DNA from: Thermoplasmata archaeon
GTDB lineage: Archaea > Thermoplasmatota > Thermoplasmata > Thermoplasmatales > Thermoplasmataceae
Length of the DNA stretch: 37,668 nucleotides
NCBI GenBank assembly: GCA_021850545.1
Contig: JAJZLU010000080.1
Coordinates: forward strand, 1 to 37,668
Reading direction: 5' to 3'
Below are positions 8,723-16,894 of this stretch, in pieces. The first letter of the stretch is position 1; each line of letters opens with the position of its first letter. The notes under the pieces were generated by a model that worked only from the letters and a program-made list of their open reading frames with translations, was not told where the DNA came from and made no database searches. The position numbers were made by a program, and so were the translations under genes.

Positions 8723-9382
8723 TTACGGTTTCAGTTTTGTCAGGAGTGCCCCGAAATCGACAAATCCCAACCACAGAAGAAGAATCCCGATAAACTCTGA
8801 AATGTAAAGAAAAGCGGGGAAAGAGGCGATGTAAAGGGTACCGGCAGCACTGACCACGATTACACCTGCGATTATGCTGATCAGGCTGCGCTTCCTGGTT
8901 TTCCTGTAAGAGATTATGGATACAGCCAACAAGATTATGGCAGCAGGAAAAGTCAGCAGTGAGGAGCCAATTGTAACCTCAAGCGGCAGGGCACCATAAA
9001 CCACTCCATTGGAGAGTATGTTTCCAATTTGCGATGTGGCCAGCGCAACAACAAGAAAAGATGCTGCTATTGCACTGTAAATGACATAAGAGAGCCGTAT
9101 TACGCGGTTCTTAAGAAGAAAGGCGGAACCTAGGGCCAGGAGTTCTACAAGGAACGCCACCAAGAACAGATATGCCTTGATGAGCAGGGAATTATATAGG
9201 TTTAGGGAAAATACAACTTCCAGGGCAACGCTCACTGAAAACACCCACATTCCGGAAGACCAGAATGCAGTGCTGCCTGTGTGCTTTCGTGCGTAATCAT
9301 TAGTGAGTAGTATTGCCAGTATGATGCTCAGCACCATTATCAAAAACGTGGAAACTGCCACTTCAAAGTTTATATGCTTCAC
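8723..9382 (-). CDS. Integral membrane protein of unknown function
   Basis: A 219-residue hydrophobic protein with about seven membrane segments (for example around residues 8-27, 43-62, 68-90, 97-117, 137-158, 166-185 and 190-210) and short charged loops such as SYRKTRKRS. No catalytic or transport signature is recognised. It has its own reading direction relative to the convergent ETF oxidoreductase gene. More than 200 bp of apparently empty DNA separates it from the MFS gene, which lies in the same direction upstream. The hydropathy pattern resembles seven-helix proteins of unknown function found in archaea, but no family can be named. Start ATG 9382 is simply the first Met before a hydrophobic helix. 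Confidence 0.72.
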   Translation of the reverse strand: MKHINFEVAVSTFLIMVLSIILAILLTNDYARKHTGSTAFWSSGMWVFSVSVALEVVFSLNLYNSLLIKAYLFLVAFLVELLALGSAFLLKNRVIRLSYVIYSAIAASFLVVALATSQIGNILSNGVVYGALPLEVTIGSSLLTFPAAIILLAVSIISYRKTRKRSLISIIAGVIVVSAAGTLYIASFPAFLYISEFIGILLLWLGFVDFGALLTKLKP

Positions 9383-9597
9383 TCTCCAGAGTCTATTGCA
9401 CAGTAATACAACGGTTTCTCAAAAAGCAGTGCATTGTGTTGTTGTATCAAGTTTTATAGAATCAGAAAACCCATCATGCAGAGTTTTCACTAGCCGATGA
9501 GCTATGGTATGAAGGAAAATAGGACTGTTACTGACTGTTAAGTGGAAATTAGATGCTGGAGTTTAAAAAAGGAAAAATGGAATTGGACAAATAAGGA

Positions 9598-11070
9598 TTA
9601 TTTGTGTGCAGCTAAGCCCTTTCCAGTTGCCAGAAGCATGTTTTCCCCTGAACTTTCCTCCAGGTCAAGCCTCTTTGGCTCAGGAAGCAGGAATACTGTA
9701 AGGAACAGGCCCATCACCGAAAGCACGGACAGCACAACGAAAAGCCCTGATTCAGATATGGTTGCAATCACCATTACGTTGAGCAGTGTACCCACAAAAG
9801 CACCTACTTTTCCTCCGGCTGCCGATGCACCGCTTCCGAATCCCCTGACCTTTGTGGGGAACACCTCAGGCGGATAGATGAAGGTGGTGACATTTGGCCC
9901 GAACTCTATGAAGAAGTAGCTGATTCCGTACAGTGCAAGGAAGTCAAACAGGAATGATGGCGAAAGAAGCTGGTGGAATGCACCAAGTATACCAAATGAA
10001 ATAGCCATTGCCAGGAAACCTATTGTCTGGATGGTTTTCCTTCCAATCCTATCGATTGTGAATGTTGCGATCCAGTATCCAGGGAATGCGAAGACCCCGA
10101 AGATCAGGGCGGAATACGAGGTGGTCATTATGAGGTGGTGCAGGCCATTGACAGTTGATGGTACAAGGGCACCGAGCATGGTGTTGGACATGATGGAGTT
10201 GCCGTAAAGTGCCCAGTCCATGAGGAACCATGAACCGGCTGTGCCCAGAAGGGTCAGGGCAAATTTCCTGTTCTTGAGTATCTCAGTCCAGGACTGCTTT
10301 ACAACCTCGTTGTCACCCACTGCGCTGGCTTTCATGCCAGTGAGTTTGCTCCAGTTTTTTGCCGCTGTGGCTGAGTCTCCCTTTACCCTGAGGGCATATC
10401 TTGGAGTCTCAGGCAGGGTTCTCCTGTAGTAAACCACAATGAGTGCGGGTATTGCACCGAATGCCAGGAGGAGCTTCCATATGAGAGAAAGGTTCATTCC
10501 AGAATAAATAAGGCCAAGCGATACAAGCGGACCAGCCAGAAGGCCGAGTGACTGCATTGAAAATACCATTCCGATGAGTTTTCCCCTGCTCTGGGTGTTG
10601 GAGTACTCTGCCATTATTGTTGAGCTGGTTGCATAGTCTCCGCCTATTCCAATTCCAAGTAGGAATCTCCAGGCTATGAGCACGTAGATTCCGTTGACTG
10701 GCGTCAGGAAGGCGCTTCCAAGGGCACCCGCTATGAGAATCATGAGTTCCACGCCGTATATGGCCTTCCTTCCGTATTTGTCAAGGATCCTGCCAAAAAC
10801 AAGTGCACCTATAACAGCGGAAAGAAGTGCTGTTGAATCAAGAAGTGAGGTTTGAAGTGGTGTTATTTTGTTCCAGCCTGAAAGCACCAGCAGGCTTGTC
10901 ACTACGCCTATAATGAAAAGGTCGTAGGCATCGGTGAAGAATCCCAGCCCTGTCACCATCCAAGTCTTGTAATGGAATTTGCTCAGCTTTGCGTTGTTTA
11001 CCGAACTGAGCAAATCAGGATTGGATCCTTCATTGCGTCCCTGGTTTTCACCCATAGCACTATAGTGCAT
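9598..11070 (-). CDS. MFS transporter, phosphate/metabolite:H+ symporter-like
   Basis: A 490-residue, 12-helix major facilitator. The N-terminus reads FHYKTWMVTGLGFFTDAYDL, close to the phosphate:H+ symporter (PHS) branch, and the inter-helix motif GRILDKYGRKAIYG follows. The second half has the matching DRIGRKTIQ and PPEVFPTKVRGFGSG motifs, shared with PHS and sugar-porter branches. The substrate is therefore uncertain: phosphate or an organic acid or sugar. The ATG at 11070 has a TATA-like box at 11088-11095, which fits a leaderless transcript; ATG 11055 is a possible alternative. The gene is divergent from the unknown small gene at 11275, and a palindrome lies between them. Confidence 0.9.
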   Translation of the reverse strand: MHYSAMGENQGRNEGSNPDLLSSVNNAKLSKFHYKTWMVTGLGFFTDAYDLFIIGVVTSLLVLSGWNKITPLQTSLLDSTALLSAVIGALVFGRILDKYGRKAIYGVELMILIAGALGSAFLTPVNGIYVLIAWRFLLGIGIGGDYATSSTIMAEYSNTQSRGKLIGMVFSMQSLGLLAGPLVSLGLIYSGMNLSLIWKLLLAFGAIPALIVVYYRRTLPETPRYALRVKGDSATAAKNWSKLTGMKASAVGDNEVVKQSWTEILKNRKFALTLLGTAGSWFLMDWALYGNSIMSNTMLGALVPSTVNGLHHLIMTTSYSALIFGVFAFPGYWIATFTIDRIGRKTIQTIGFLAMAISFGILGAFHQLLSPSFLFDFLALYGISYFFIEFGPNVTTFIYPPEVFPTKVRGFGSGASAAGGKVGAFVGTLLNVMVIATISESGLFVVLSVLSVMGLFLTVFLLPEPKRLDLEESSGENMLLATGKGLAAHK

Positions 11071-11087
11071 GATTGGGCATTAATTTG

Positions 11088-11095
11088 AAATATAG
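11088..11095 (-). promoter_or_regulatory. Putative TATA box of the MFS transporter gene
   Basis: Read on the minus strand, CTATATTT lies 18-25 bp before ATG 11070. This spacing fits a leaderless or nearly leaderless archaeal mRNA. Confidence 0.45.
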
Positions 11096-11173
11096 AGGGA
11101 AAATATTGCTATATATTCTATATATTCAGGAATTACCCCTACCTGATTTTCCTTTGCATGAATATGTGTATGC

Positions 11174-11185
11174 ACTTGTACAAGT
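11174..11185. promoter_or_regulatory. Perfect 12-bp palindrome in divergent promoter region
   Basis: ACTTGTACAAGT is a perfect inverted repeat between the divergent MFS and unknown genes, so it is a candidate operator. A related core, TTGTACAA, recurs at 24988-25006 before another gene. No regulator is assigned. Confidence 0.4.
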
Positions 11186-11274
11186 TAATGCACAGGCGCC
11201 ATTACCTGTAGTTTTGCCAGAGGCCACATTCTTATAGAATGAGATCGTGTTTAACTGGGGGAAACCCTGAGGTC

Positions 11275-11793
11275 ATGGCAGTGGATCATGGATACTTCCT
11301 ACCAGGGGAGAGCCTGTCCCTCACAGGCGGAGAGCTCATACTTGCTGTAACTAGGATATACAGCGGAAGCTTTGGTTCCAACCCTGACCTCTCAAGATTG
11401 AACCTCATCCTTTTCCTTATAGAAGGTGACGGAGGAATAGAGTCCAATCTCCTGTACTCAAATACCGCGTTCGGGCCAAAATCTGGCTATATAGGTGCCT
11501 TCATCTCGGGCAACCCTGAACTTGTCCGGGCGAGATCCTATGGGAAAAAGCCTGCAAGCGCGAGAATGGACCCTGATGTCAGAAGGAAGGTGGAACTCAC
11601 TGCCCAAGGGGTGAGAATTGCAGACAGGGCCATCGGGAGCCTGAGCACAAGAGATACCAAGAAGATTTCCCAGATTCTTTCCAAGTGGGGAAAGGAAAAA
11701 CATTCCGAGATTCTCATGTATTTATGCCTCTTCTACAAGGACTTCTGTTCTGAAATTGAATCAGGGGCTGAACAGGAAGAAGAAAAAGATTAA
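11275..11793 (+). CDS. Unknown small protein, possible winged-helix-like fold
   Basis: I do not recognise this 172-residue soluble protein. It has alternating amphipathic helices (LSRLNLILFLIE), a Gly/Ser-rich turn (NTAFGPKSGYIGAFI) and a segment VELTAQGVRIADRAIG that resembles the end of winged-helix or YwgA-like domains; this is only a hint. The C-terminal tail is very acidic (EQEEEKD). ATG 11275 is preferred because GAGGT precedes it and TTATAGA at 11232-11238 could be the TATA box; ATG 11239 is in frame and adds 12 residues. The HIT gene begins only 23 bp after its stop, so the two are probably one operon. Confidence 0.7.
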   Translation: MAVDHGYFLPGESLSLTGGELILAVTRIYSGSFGSNPDLSRLNLILFLIEGDGGIESNLLYSNTAFGPKSGYIGAFISGNPELVRARSYGKKPASARMDPDVRRKVELTAQGVRIADRAIGSLSTRDTKKISQILSKWGKEKHSEILMYLCLFYKDFCSEIESGAEQEEEKD

Positions 11794-11816
11794 GCCATCT
11801 AATTTCCTGATTACGT

Positions 11817-12281
11817 ATGATGAAAGAGTGCATCTTCTGCGACATTGCAGGTGGACGGGCCCCTGCAGCTAAATTGTGGGAGGATGAGCATTACCTTGCG
11901 TTTCTTGACAAATTCCCAAACACGAGGGGACAGGCCCTTGTAATTCCCAAGAAGCATATGCAAAGCTACCTGTTTGACCTTGAATCGGAAGAGATTTCAG
12001 GCATAATACGGGCAACCCGAAAAGTGTCCAGGATACTTGAGATAGGCCTTGGAGTAAGGAGGGTCCACCTTGTCTTCGAAGGATTGGCCATAAACCACCT
12101 TCATGCTAAACTATATCCTGCCTTTGGGTTGAAATCGAAATTTGAGGCCATCCATTCCAAAGATACGGTTTCTTTTGGAGACTATCCTGGATATGTGACC
12201 ACACTCCTTGGGCCGCCTGCAGACATGAAATTGCTCGATGAGATTGCGGAAGAAATAAGGAATGCTGCAGGAAAAATTTAG
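11817..12281 (+). CDS. HIT-family nucleotide hydrolase/transferase
   Basis: A 154-residue histidine-triad protein. The N-terminus has CIFCDIAGG, half of the zinc site found in many HIT proteins, then FPNTRGQALVIPKKHMQSY. The triad region reads NHLHAKLYP: the first His and the catalytic middle His are present, but the third position is Lys instead of His. The family cleaves nucleotide phosphoramidates or dinucleoside polyphosphates through a nucleotidyl-His intermediate. ATG 11817 is followed by a second ATG at 11820, and either may start. It lies 23 bp behind the unknown gene at 11275. The precise substrate is unknown. Confidence 0.9.
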   Translation: MMKECIFCDIAGGRAPAAKLWEDEHYLAFLDKFPNTRGQALVIPKKHMQSYLFDLESEEISGIIRATRKVSRILEIGLGVRRVHLVFEGLAINHLHAKLYPAFGLKSKFEAIHSKDTVSFGDYPGYVTTLLGPPADMKLLDEIAEEIRNAAGKI

Positions 12282-12341
12282 GCCTGGCCTACCAAATTGT
12301 TACAGTTCAGCCAGGCTTCTTTCCATGGGTTTTGCTGTTTT

Positions 12342-12362
12342 TAATACAACATTTTTGTATTA
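12342..12362. repeat. Perfect 8-bp-arm inverted repeat
   Basis: TAATACAA and TTGTATTA are exact inverted arms around a 5-base loop, about 60 bp after the HIT gene stop. It could act as a terminator hairpin or an operator. Confidence 0.4.
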
Positions 12363-12800
12363 GATTGAGGTTATTATTGTGGCACATTCCAGGTTTTATT
12401 TTTTTGGTTCCAGTTTTCGTGGTCCCTGCTTCAATGATGCCTGGCACGGTCCTTTTGCATGTCAACCAATATAGTTCTAGTGCAGGCAGCATAAATTACC
12501 AGCAGGAATTCACTGAGACATATTCCTTCCTTGGGAGCGGACCAGCAGCTGCAAGCTTCCCTTTACAAAATAACATGGAGGCAAACTGGAGTGACCTTTC
12601 GGGCCTTCTTTACAAAGGTAGCCTTCAGTTTGGATCCGGGATTACGGCACTTGCCCTTAACTTTTCGAGGATCACGCTGCTCCCCCGGCAGTCACTGTGC
12701 ATGGGAAGCATAATTATTTCTTGACTCACAGGGAAAACTGGAGCCCTTACCATGCAGAGTTCTGCTGTTGTTATCACTCATATTTTAGTTATCCCCTATC

Positions 12801-12820
12801 GATATACTTGAATATATTTT
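12801..12820 (+). promoter_or_regulatory. Putative lipA-operon TATA region
   Basis: GATATACTT (12801-12809) and AATATATTTT (12811-12820) lie 15-34 bp before the GTG start of lipA. This is the expected zone for a leaderless or short-leader archaeal promoter driving the six-gene operon. Confidence 0.5.
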
Positions 12821-12834
12821 CAACATTAAGAACG

Positions 12835-13692
12835 GTGAGACCAGAGTACGTAAAGGTGAAGATACCGTCTGGGGAATCCTACCTGCGCATTAAGAAAACA
12901 CTGCGTGACAGGGCCCTCTACACTGTATGTGAGGAGGCGAAATGCCCAAACGTATCCGAATGCTGGGAAAGCGGAACTGCCACCTTTATGATAATGGGAA
13001 GCAACTGCTCCAGGGGCTGCAGGTTCTGCGGCGTTACGCATGGGCGCATGCTTCCCCTTGATCCGGACGAGCCTGCGAAGGTTGTCCAGTCCGCAAAGAT
13101 CATGGGGCTCACATACGTTGTGGTTACTTCAGTGGACAGGGATGACCTTCCAGACCAGGGCGCATCACACTTTGCAACTGTTCTCAGGGAACTGAAGCAG
13201 TCCGGTCCACTGGTTGAGGTTCTGATCCCAGATTTCAGGGGAGAGAAGAGCCTCGTTGATCTCATTATAAATGAAAAGCCCGCGGTACTTGCCCACAATC
13301 TCGAGACTGTTAGGAGGCTCACTCCAACTGTCAGGGACCCGAGGGCCGGCTATGACCAGTCTCTTGGTGTCCTGAGGCACATTAAGCAGCAGAACCCGGA
13401 ACAGCTGACCAAATCATCACTGATGGTCGGGCTGGGCGAAACTGATGAAGAGATGGAGCAGGCCTTAAGGGACCTCAGGGAAGCAGAGGTTGACATCGTA
13501 ACAATAGGGCAGTACCTCAGGCCAACGAAAATGCAATTACCTGTTGTTGAATATACCCAAATAGATAGGTTTAAGAAGTTAGAGGGTTTGGCATACTCGC
13601 TCGGGTTCTCCTTCGTGGCATCCGGGCCGCTTGTCAGGACCTCTTACAGGGCTGCGGAAGCCTGGGCCAAAAGGAGGATTAAAAATGAATGA
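12835..13692 (+). CDS. lipA: Lipoyl synthase (radical SAM)
   Basis: A 285-residue LipA that inserts two sulfurs into protein-bound octanoyl groups. The auxiliary-cluster motif CEEAKCPNVSECW and the radical-SAM motif CSRGCRFC are both complete. The C-terminus has VRTSY where most LipA proteins have RSSY. GTG 12835 is chosen because the protein then begins MRPEYVKVKIPSGESYLRI, which aligns with the usual LipA start; the longer frame from 12697 adds residues with no LipA likeness. It is the first gene of the lipoate-dependent complex operon and overlaps the E1alpha start by 8 bp, so sulfur insertion is expected to be coordinated with E2 synthesis. Confidence 0.95.
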   Translation: MRPEYVKVKIPSGESYLRIKKTLRDRALYTVCEEAKCPNVSECWESGTATFMIMGSNCSRGCRFCGVTHGRMLPLDPDEPAKVVQSAKIMGLTYVVVTSVDRDDLPDQGASHFATVLRELKQSGPLVEVLIPDFRGEKSLVDLIINEKPAVLAHNLETVRRLTPTVRDPRAGYDQSLGVLRHIKQQNPEQLTKSSLMVGLGETDEEMEQALRDLREAEVDIVTIGQYLRPTKMQLPVVEYTQIDRFKKLEGLAYSLGFSFVASGPLVRTSYRAAEAWAKRRIKNE

Positions 13693-14698
13693 AATGGTAA
13701 ATGAGCAATCAGAAAAGGAGAGGCATATTAGGGCCTATGGGGCCATGATCCTCTCAAGGACACTTGACAGAAAAATAATTACAGCCCAGAGGCAGGGAAG
13801 GGTTGGCTTCTACACGCCGTCAATGGGCCAGGAAGCCGGCCAGATAGGGCTTTCTATGGCACTGGACAAGGATGACCTGCTGTTCCAGTATTACAGGGAT
13901 GTAGCCCTGATGATACACAGGGGAGTGCCTATTGAAACGCTCATAAACCAGGTAATGGGAAATAACCAGGACCTGGCCAAGGGGAGACAGATGCCCAGCC
14001 ATTTCCTGGCTGAGGAGCAGAACTTCATGTCGGTCCAGAGCCCTGTTGCAACAAACCTTCCACTGGCAGTTGGAGCTGCATATGCGGCCAAGTACAGGAA
14101 GGAAAACAGGATTGTGGTAGCAAGCTTCGGCGAAGGGTCATCTTCGACGCCTGATTTCCACGCTGCATTGAACATGGCTGCTGTCTGGAACCTCCCCATA
14201 ATATTCTTCTGTGAAAACAACGGGTGGGCAATTTCCCTCCCCGTTGAGAAGCAAACCAAAGTTGACATCTGGAAGAAGGCAGAAGCCTACGGGATAAAGG
14301 GGCTCTATGCAGATGGGAACAATATTGGCGATTCCTACAGGGTCGCACAGGAAGCTGTTGAGCATGTGAGAAGCGGAAAGGGGCCCGTGCTCATGGAAGT
14401 GAGGTTCTTCAGGATGGGGCCGCACTCCACTTCAGATGATCCAACAAAGTACCAGACAGACATTGTGAAGGAAGGGGACGAGAGGGACCCCGTAGTGATA
14501 AATGAGAAGCTCTTCAAGGAGAAGGGCTACCTGACAGACGAGGTCATTGAAAAGATCAAGGCTGAGTCAAACAGGATCGTTAACGAGAAGTTCGACGCCT
14601 GTGAGAAGATTGAGGGGCCAGCACCTGAAACCATGTTCCAGGATGTTTACGAGAAGATGCCATGGAATATCAGCGAGGAAATGGGGGAGATCCTATGA
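13685..14698 (+). CDS. 2-oxoacid dehydrogenase E1 component, alpha subunit
   Basis: A 337-residue thiamine-diphosphate enzyme subunit. The TPP-binding motif runs from GEGSSSTPDFHAALNMA to ENNGW. The loop GPHSTSDDPTKYQ resembles the branched-chain 2-oxoacid dehydrogenase alpha subunit more than the pyruvate type. It decarboxylates the 2-oxoacid and loads the lipoyl arm of E2. Start ATG 13685 has an excellent AGGAGG site 7 bases upstream, inside the end of lipA. The homologous Thermoplasma acidophilum complex is known to act on branched-chain 2-oxoacids and pyruvate; the same range is inferred here. It overlaps the E1beta gene by 4 bp. Confidence 0.93.
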   Translation: MNEMVNEQSEKERHIRAYGAMILSRTLDRKIITAQRQGRVGFYTPSMGQEAGQIGLSMALDKDDLLFQYYRDVALMIHRGVPIETLINQVMGNNQDLAKGRQMPSHFLAEEQNFMSVQSPVATNLPLAVGAAYAAKYRKENRIVVASFGEGSSSTPDFHAALNMAAVWNLPIIFFCENNGWAISLPVEKQTKVDIWKKAEAYGIKGLYADGNNIGDSYRVAQEAVEHVRSGKGPVLMEVRFFRMGPHSTSDDPTKYQTDIVKEGDERDPVVINEKLFKEKGYLTDEVIEKIKAESNRIVNEKFDACEKIEGPAPETMFQDVYEKMPWNISEEMGEIL

Positions 14699-15663
14699 GC
14701 ACAATGAACATGGTACAGGCAATCAACAATATCCTTGACATGAAGATGTCGGCAGATGATTCAGTGGTGCTTCTTGGAGAAGACATTGGAGTCGATGGTG
14801 GCGTTTTCAGGGTAACTGAAGGCCTCCAGAAGAAATACGGTGCAGAGAGGGTAATCGATACTCCACTGGTGGAACTTGGCATCGTTGGGGCTGCAATTGG
14901 CATGGCCATAAACGGCCTCAGGCCGGTTCCTGAGATACAGTTCCAGGACTTCATTTACACAGCATTTGACCAGATAATCAACCAGATGGCAAAGATGCGC
15001 TACAGGACCGCGGGAAGGATCACCCTGCCAATGGTTCTCAGGACACCTTACGGTGGAGGAGTCAGGGGCGGGCTTTACCATTCACAGAGCGGAGAGTCAT
15101 ATTTTGTGCACACCACAGGCCTCACTGTGGTAACGCCTTCGAATCCATACGATGCAAAGGGACTGCTTTCATCCGCTATGGCAATGAATGACCCCGTAAT
15201 ATTCCTTGAGCCGAAGAGGCTGTACAGGGCGGGAAAGGCTGAGGTCCCCGAAGAGGACTACAAGGTTGAAATCGGGAAGGCAAAGCTTGTCCATGAGGGC
15301 GAGAAGATGACAATCATCACTTACGGATCCATGGTGCCCGTTGTTTCCTCAACTGTTGAAAAGAACGGCCTTGATGCCGATGTGCTTGACCTGAGGACAC
15401 TTCTTCCTGTTGATATAGATGCAATAAGCGCATCTGTGAAAAAAACAGGCAGGGCCATGATCGTCCACGAATCTCCGAGGACACTTGGAATGGGTGCGGA
15501 AATATCGGCACTCATATCTGAGAGATTGATTGAGTACCTCTATGCACCAATCATAAGGGTTGCGGGCCCGGATACTCCAATACCATACAGGCTTGAGGAG
15601 TACTATCTCCCCAACGAGAAGAGGATTGCAAAGGCAGCGGAAAAATTGCTTAATTTCAGGTGA
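14695..15663 (+). CDS. 2-oxoacid dehydrogenase E1 component, beta subunit
   Basis: A 322-residue transketolase-like subunit that forms an alpha2beta2 E1 with the preceding gene product. Characteristic stretches are VVLLGEDIGVDGGVFRVTEG, with the Glu that activates thiamine diphosphate, then DTPLVELGIVGAAIGMA, EIQFQDFIYTAFDQI and the C-terminal VHESPRTLGMGAEI. Start ATG 14695 overlaps the E1alpha stop (ATGA), with GGGGGAGA just upstream; the frame is open to 14662 but lies inside E1alpha. The ribosome-binding site of the next gene, E2, overlaps its stop codon. Substrate preference is inferred from the alpha subunit and operon type. Confidence 0.94.
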   Translation: MSTMNMVQAINNILDMKMSADDSVVLLGEDIGVDGGVFRVTEGLQKKYGAERVIDTPLVELGIVGAAIGMAINGLRPVPEIQFQDFIYTAFDQIINQMAKMRYRTAGRITLPMVLRTPYGGGVRGGLYHSQSGESYFVHTTGLTVVTPSNPYDAKGLLSSAMAMNDPVIFLEPKRLYRAGKAEVPEEDYKVEIGKAKLVHEGEKMTIITYGSMVPVVSSTVEKNGLDADVLDLRTLLPVDIDAISASVKKTGRAMIVHESPRTLGMGAEISALISERLIEYLYAPIIRVAGPDTPIPYRLEEYYLPNEKRIAKAAEKLLNFR

Positions 15664-15667
15664 GCAG

Positions 15668-16891
15668 ATGTTCGAATTCAAACTACCGGATATCGGAGAA
15701 GGAGTCTCCGAAGGTGAAATAGTAAAATGGCATGTCAAGGCCGGCGACACCATCGAAGTGGACCAGGACATGGTGGAGGTCATGACCGACAAGGTCACCG
15801 TGCAGATACCTTCCCCTGTGAAGGGGACGGTGAAGAGCATCCTCTTCCAGGAAGGCCAGGTTGTGCAGGTAGGCAAAGTCCTCATCCAAATTGAAACGGA
15901 AGGCGGTGCCCATGAGCCCAAGGCAGAGATGCCATCACATGAGGTGAAAGTTGAGAGTGCACCAGTGCACGAGGAACCATCACCGGGAGTTGTGAAAACC
16001 CTGACCGGATTGGTTCTTGCTTCTCCCGCAGTGAGAAGGATCGCAAGGGAGAAGGGTATCGACATGACCAGGGTCAGGGGAACCGGGGACCATGGAAGGG
16101 TAACCCTTGAAGACCTTGAAAATTACAGGCCACAGGAGGAGAAACCTGTACAGGTGGCAGAACCTGCTCCTGAGGTTGAGATACAGAAAGCACCGGCGAA
16201 GCCCCCAATAGTCAGTGCAGAGGATGAAATCCTCGAGCCACGTGGCCTGAGAAGGCTCATCTTCGAGAAAATGACAAAGTCAAAGCAGATTATACCGCAC
16301 TTCACTGTAGTGGAGGAGGTTGACCTCACAAGGGCTGGGCAGGTTATTTCTGCACTGGGGAAAATGGAGATGAAGGTAACATTCACCTCATTCTTCATCA
16401 AGGCCAGTGCCGCTGCGCTGAAGGAATACCCGTACCTGAACGCCATATACAACGAGGAGGCAAGGAACTACACCCTCAGGAAGTCATACAATATCGGAGT
16501 GGCTGTTGATACTCCGGATGGCCTTACTGTTCCAGTTATAATGAATGTGGACCAGAAAGCCATAACAGAAGTTGCCCAGGAGCTTGCAGACCTTGCTTCA
16601 AGGGCAAGGAAGAGCCAGCTCAAGCTCAGTGAGGTCCAGAATGCAACATTCACTGTATCCAACGTCGGGACAATTGGAGGAATTATGTCTACCCCGATCA
16701 TAAATTTCCCTGAGGTTGCAATACTTGGAGTCCACAGGATCATAAAATCAGGGGAGGGGCTTTCAGAAAGGCTGAAGACAAACCTCTCGCTATCGTGTGA
16801 CCACAGGCTCATTGACGGAGCAATGGCAACCAGATTCCTTGTACGGCTGAAGGAATACCTTGAGAACCCTGAAATTCTCTTAATGAGGTGA
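15668..16891 (+). CDS. 2-oxoacid dehydrogenase E2 (lipoyl acyltransferase)
   Basis: A 407-residue core subunit. Residues 1-78 form one lipoyl domain with the attachment Lys42 in MTDKV. A Pro/Glu-rich linker follows, then the peripheral-subunit-binding domain (about 118-153, ASPAVRRIAREKGID to GRVTLEDL), a second linker, and the catalytic domain from about residue 185. The acyltransferase motif CDHRLIDGAMATRF near the C-terminus keeps the catalytic His and Asp. Start ATG 15668 has GGTGA at 15659-15663. The protein should assemble the E1-E2-E3 complex and be lipoylated by the LipA/LipB pair encoded at the two ends of the operon. Confidence 0.95.
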   Translation: MFEFKLPDIGEGVSEGEIVKWHVKAGDTIEVDQDMVEVMTDKVTVQIPSPVKGTVKSILFQEGQVVQVGKVLIQIETEGGAHEPKAEMPSHEVKVESAPVHEEPSPGVVKTLTGLVLASPAVRRIAREKGIDMTRVRGTGDHGRVTLEDLENYRPQEEKPVQVAEPAPEVEIQKAPAKPPIVSAEDEILEPRGLRRLIFEKMTKSKQIIPHFTVVEEVDLTRAGQVISALGKMEMKVTFTSFFIKASAAALKEYPYLNAIYNEEARNYTLRKSYNIGVAVDTPDGLTVPVIMNVDQKAITEVAQELADLASRARKSQLKLSEVQNATFTVSNVGTIGGIMSTPIINFPEVAILGVHRIIKSGEGLSERLKTNLSLSCDHRLIDGAMATRFLVRLKEYLENPEILLMR

Positions 16892-16894
16892 AGT

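Larger units (their letters stand above)
12282..12834. other. 550-bp gap before the lipA operon; possible secreted-protein remnant
   Basis: No well-supported gene is seen. One plus-strand frame (12332-12724, TTG start, 130 codons) has a hydrophobic stretch (GFIFLVPVFVVPASMM) followed by Ser/Gly/Asn-rich text, like the membrane-anchored extracellular proteins elsewhere in the window. It has no ribosome-binding site or TATA box at the right distance and ends without domain character. It may be a decayed or truncated secreted-protein gene, or chance. An AT-rich inverted repeat lies at 12342-12362 and the lipA promoter at the right end. Confidence 0.35.

Noticed and set aside
15349-16065. Minus-strand frame of 238 codons
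   Set aside because: It is antisense to E1beta and E2, both of which have complete family motifs.
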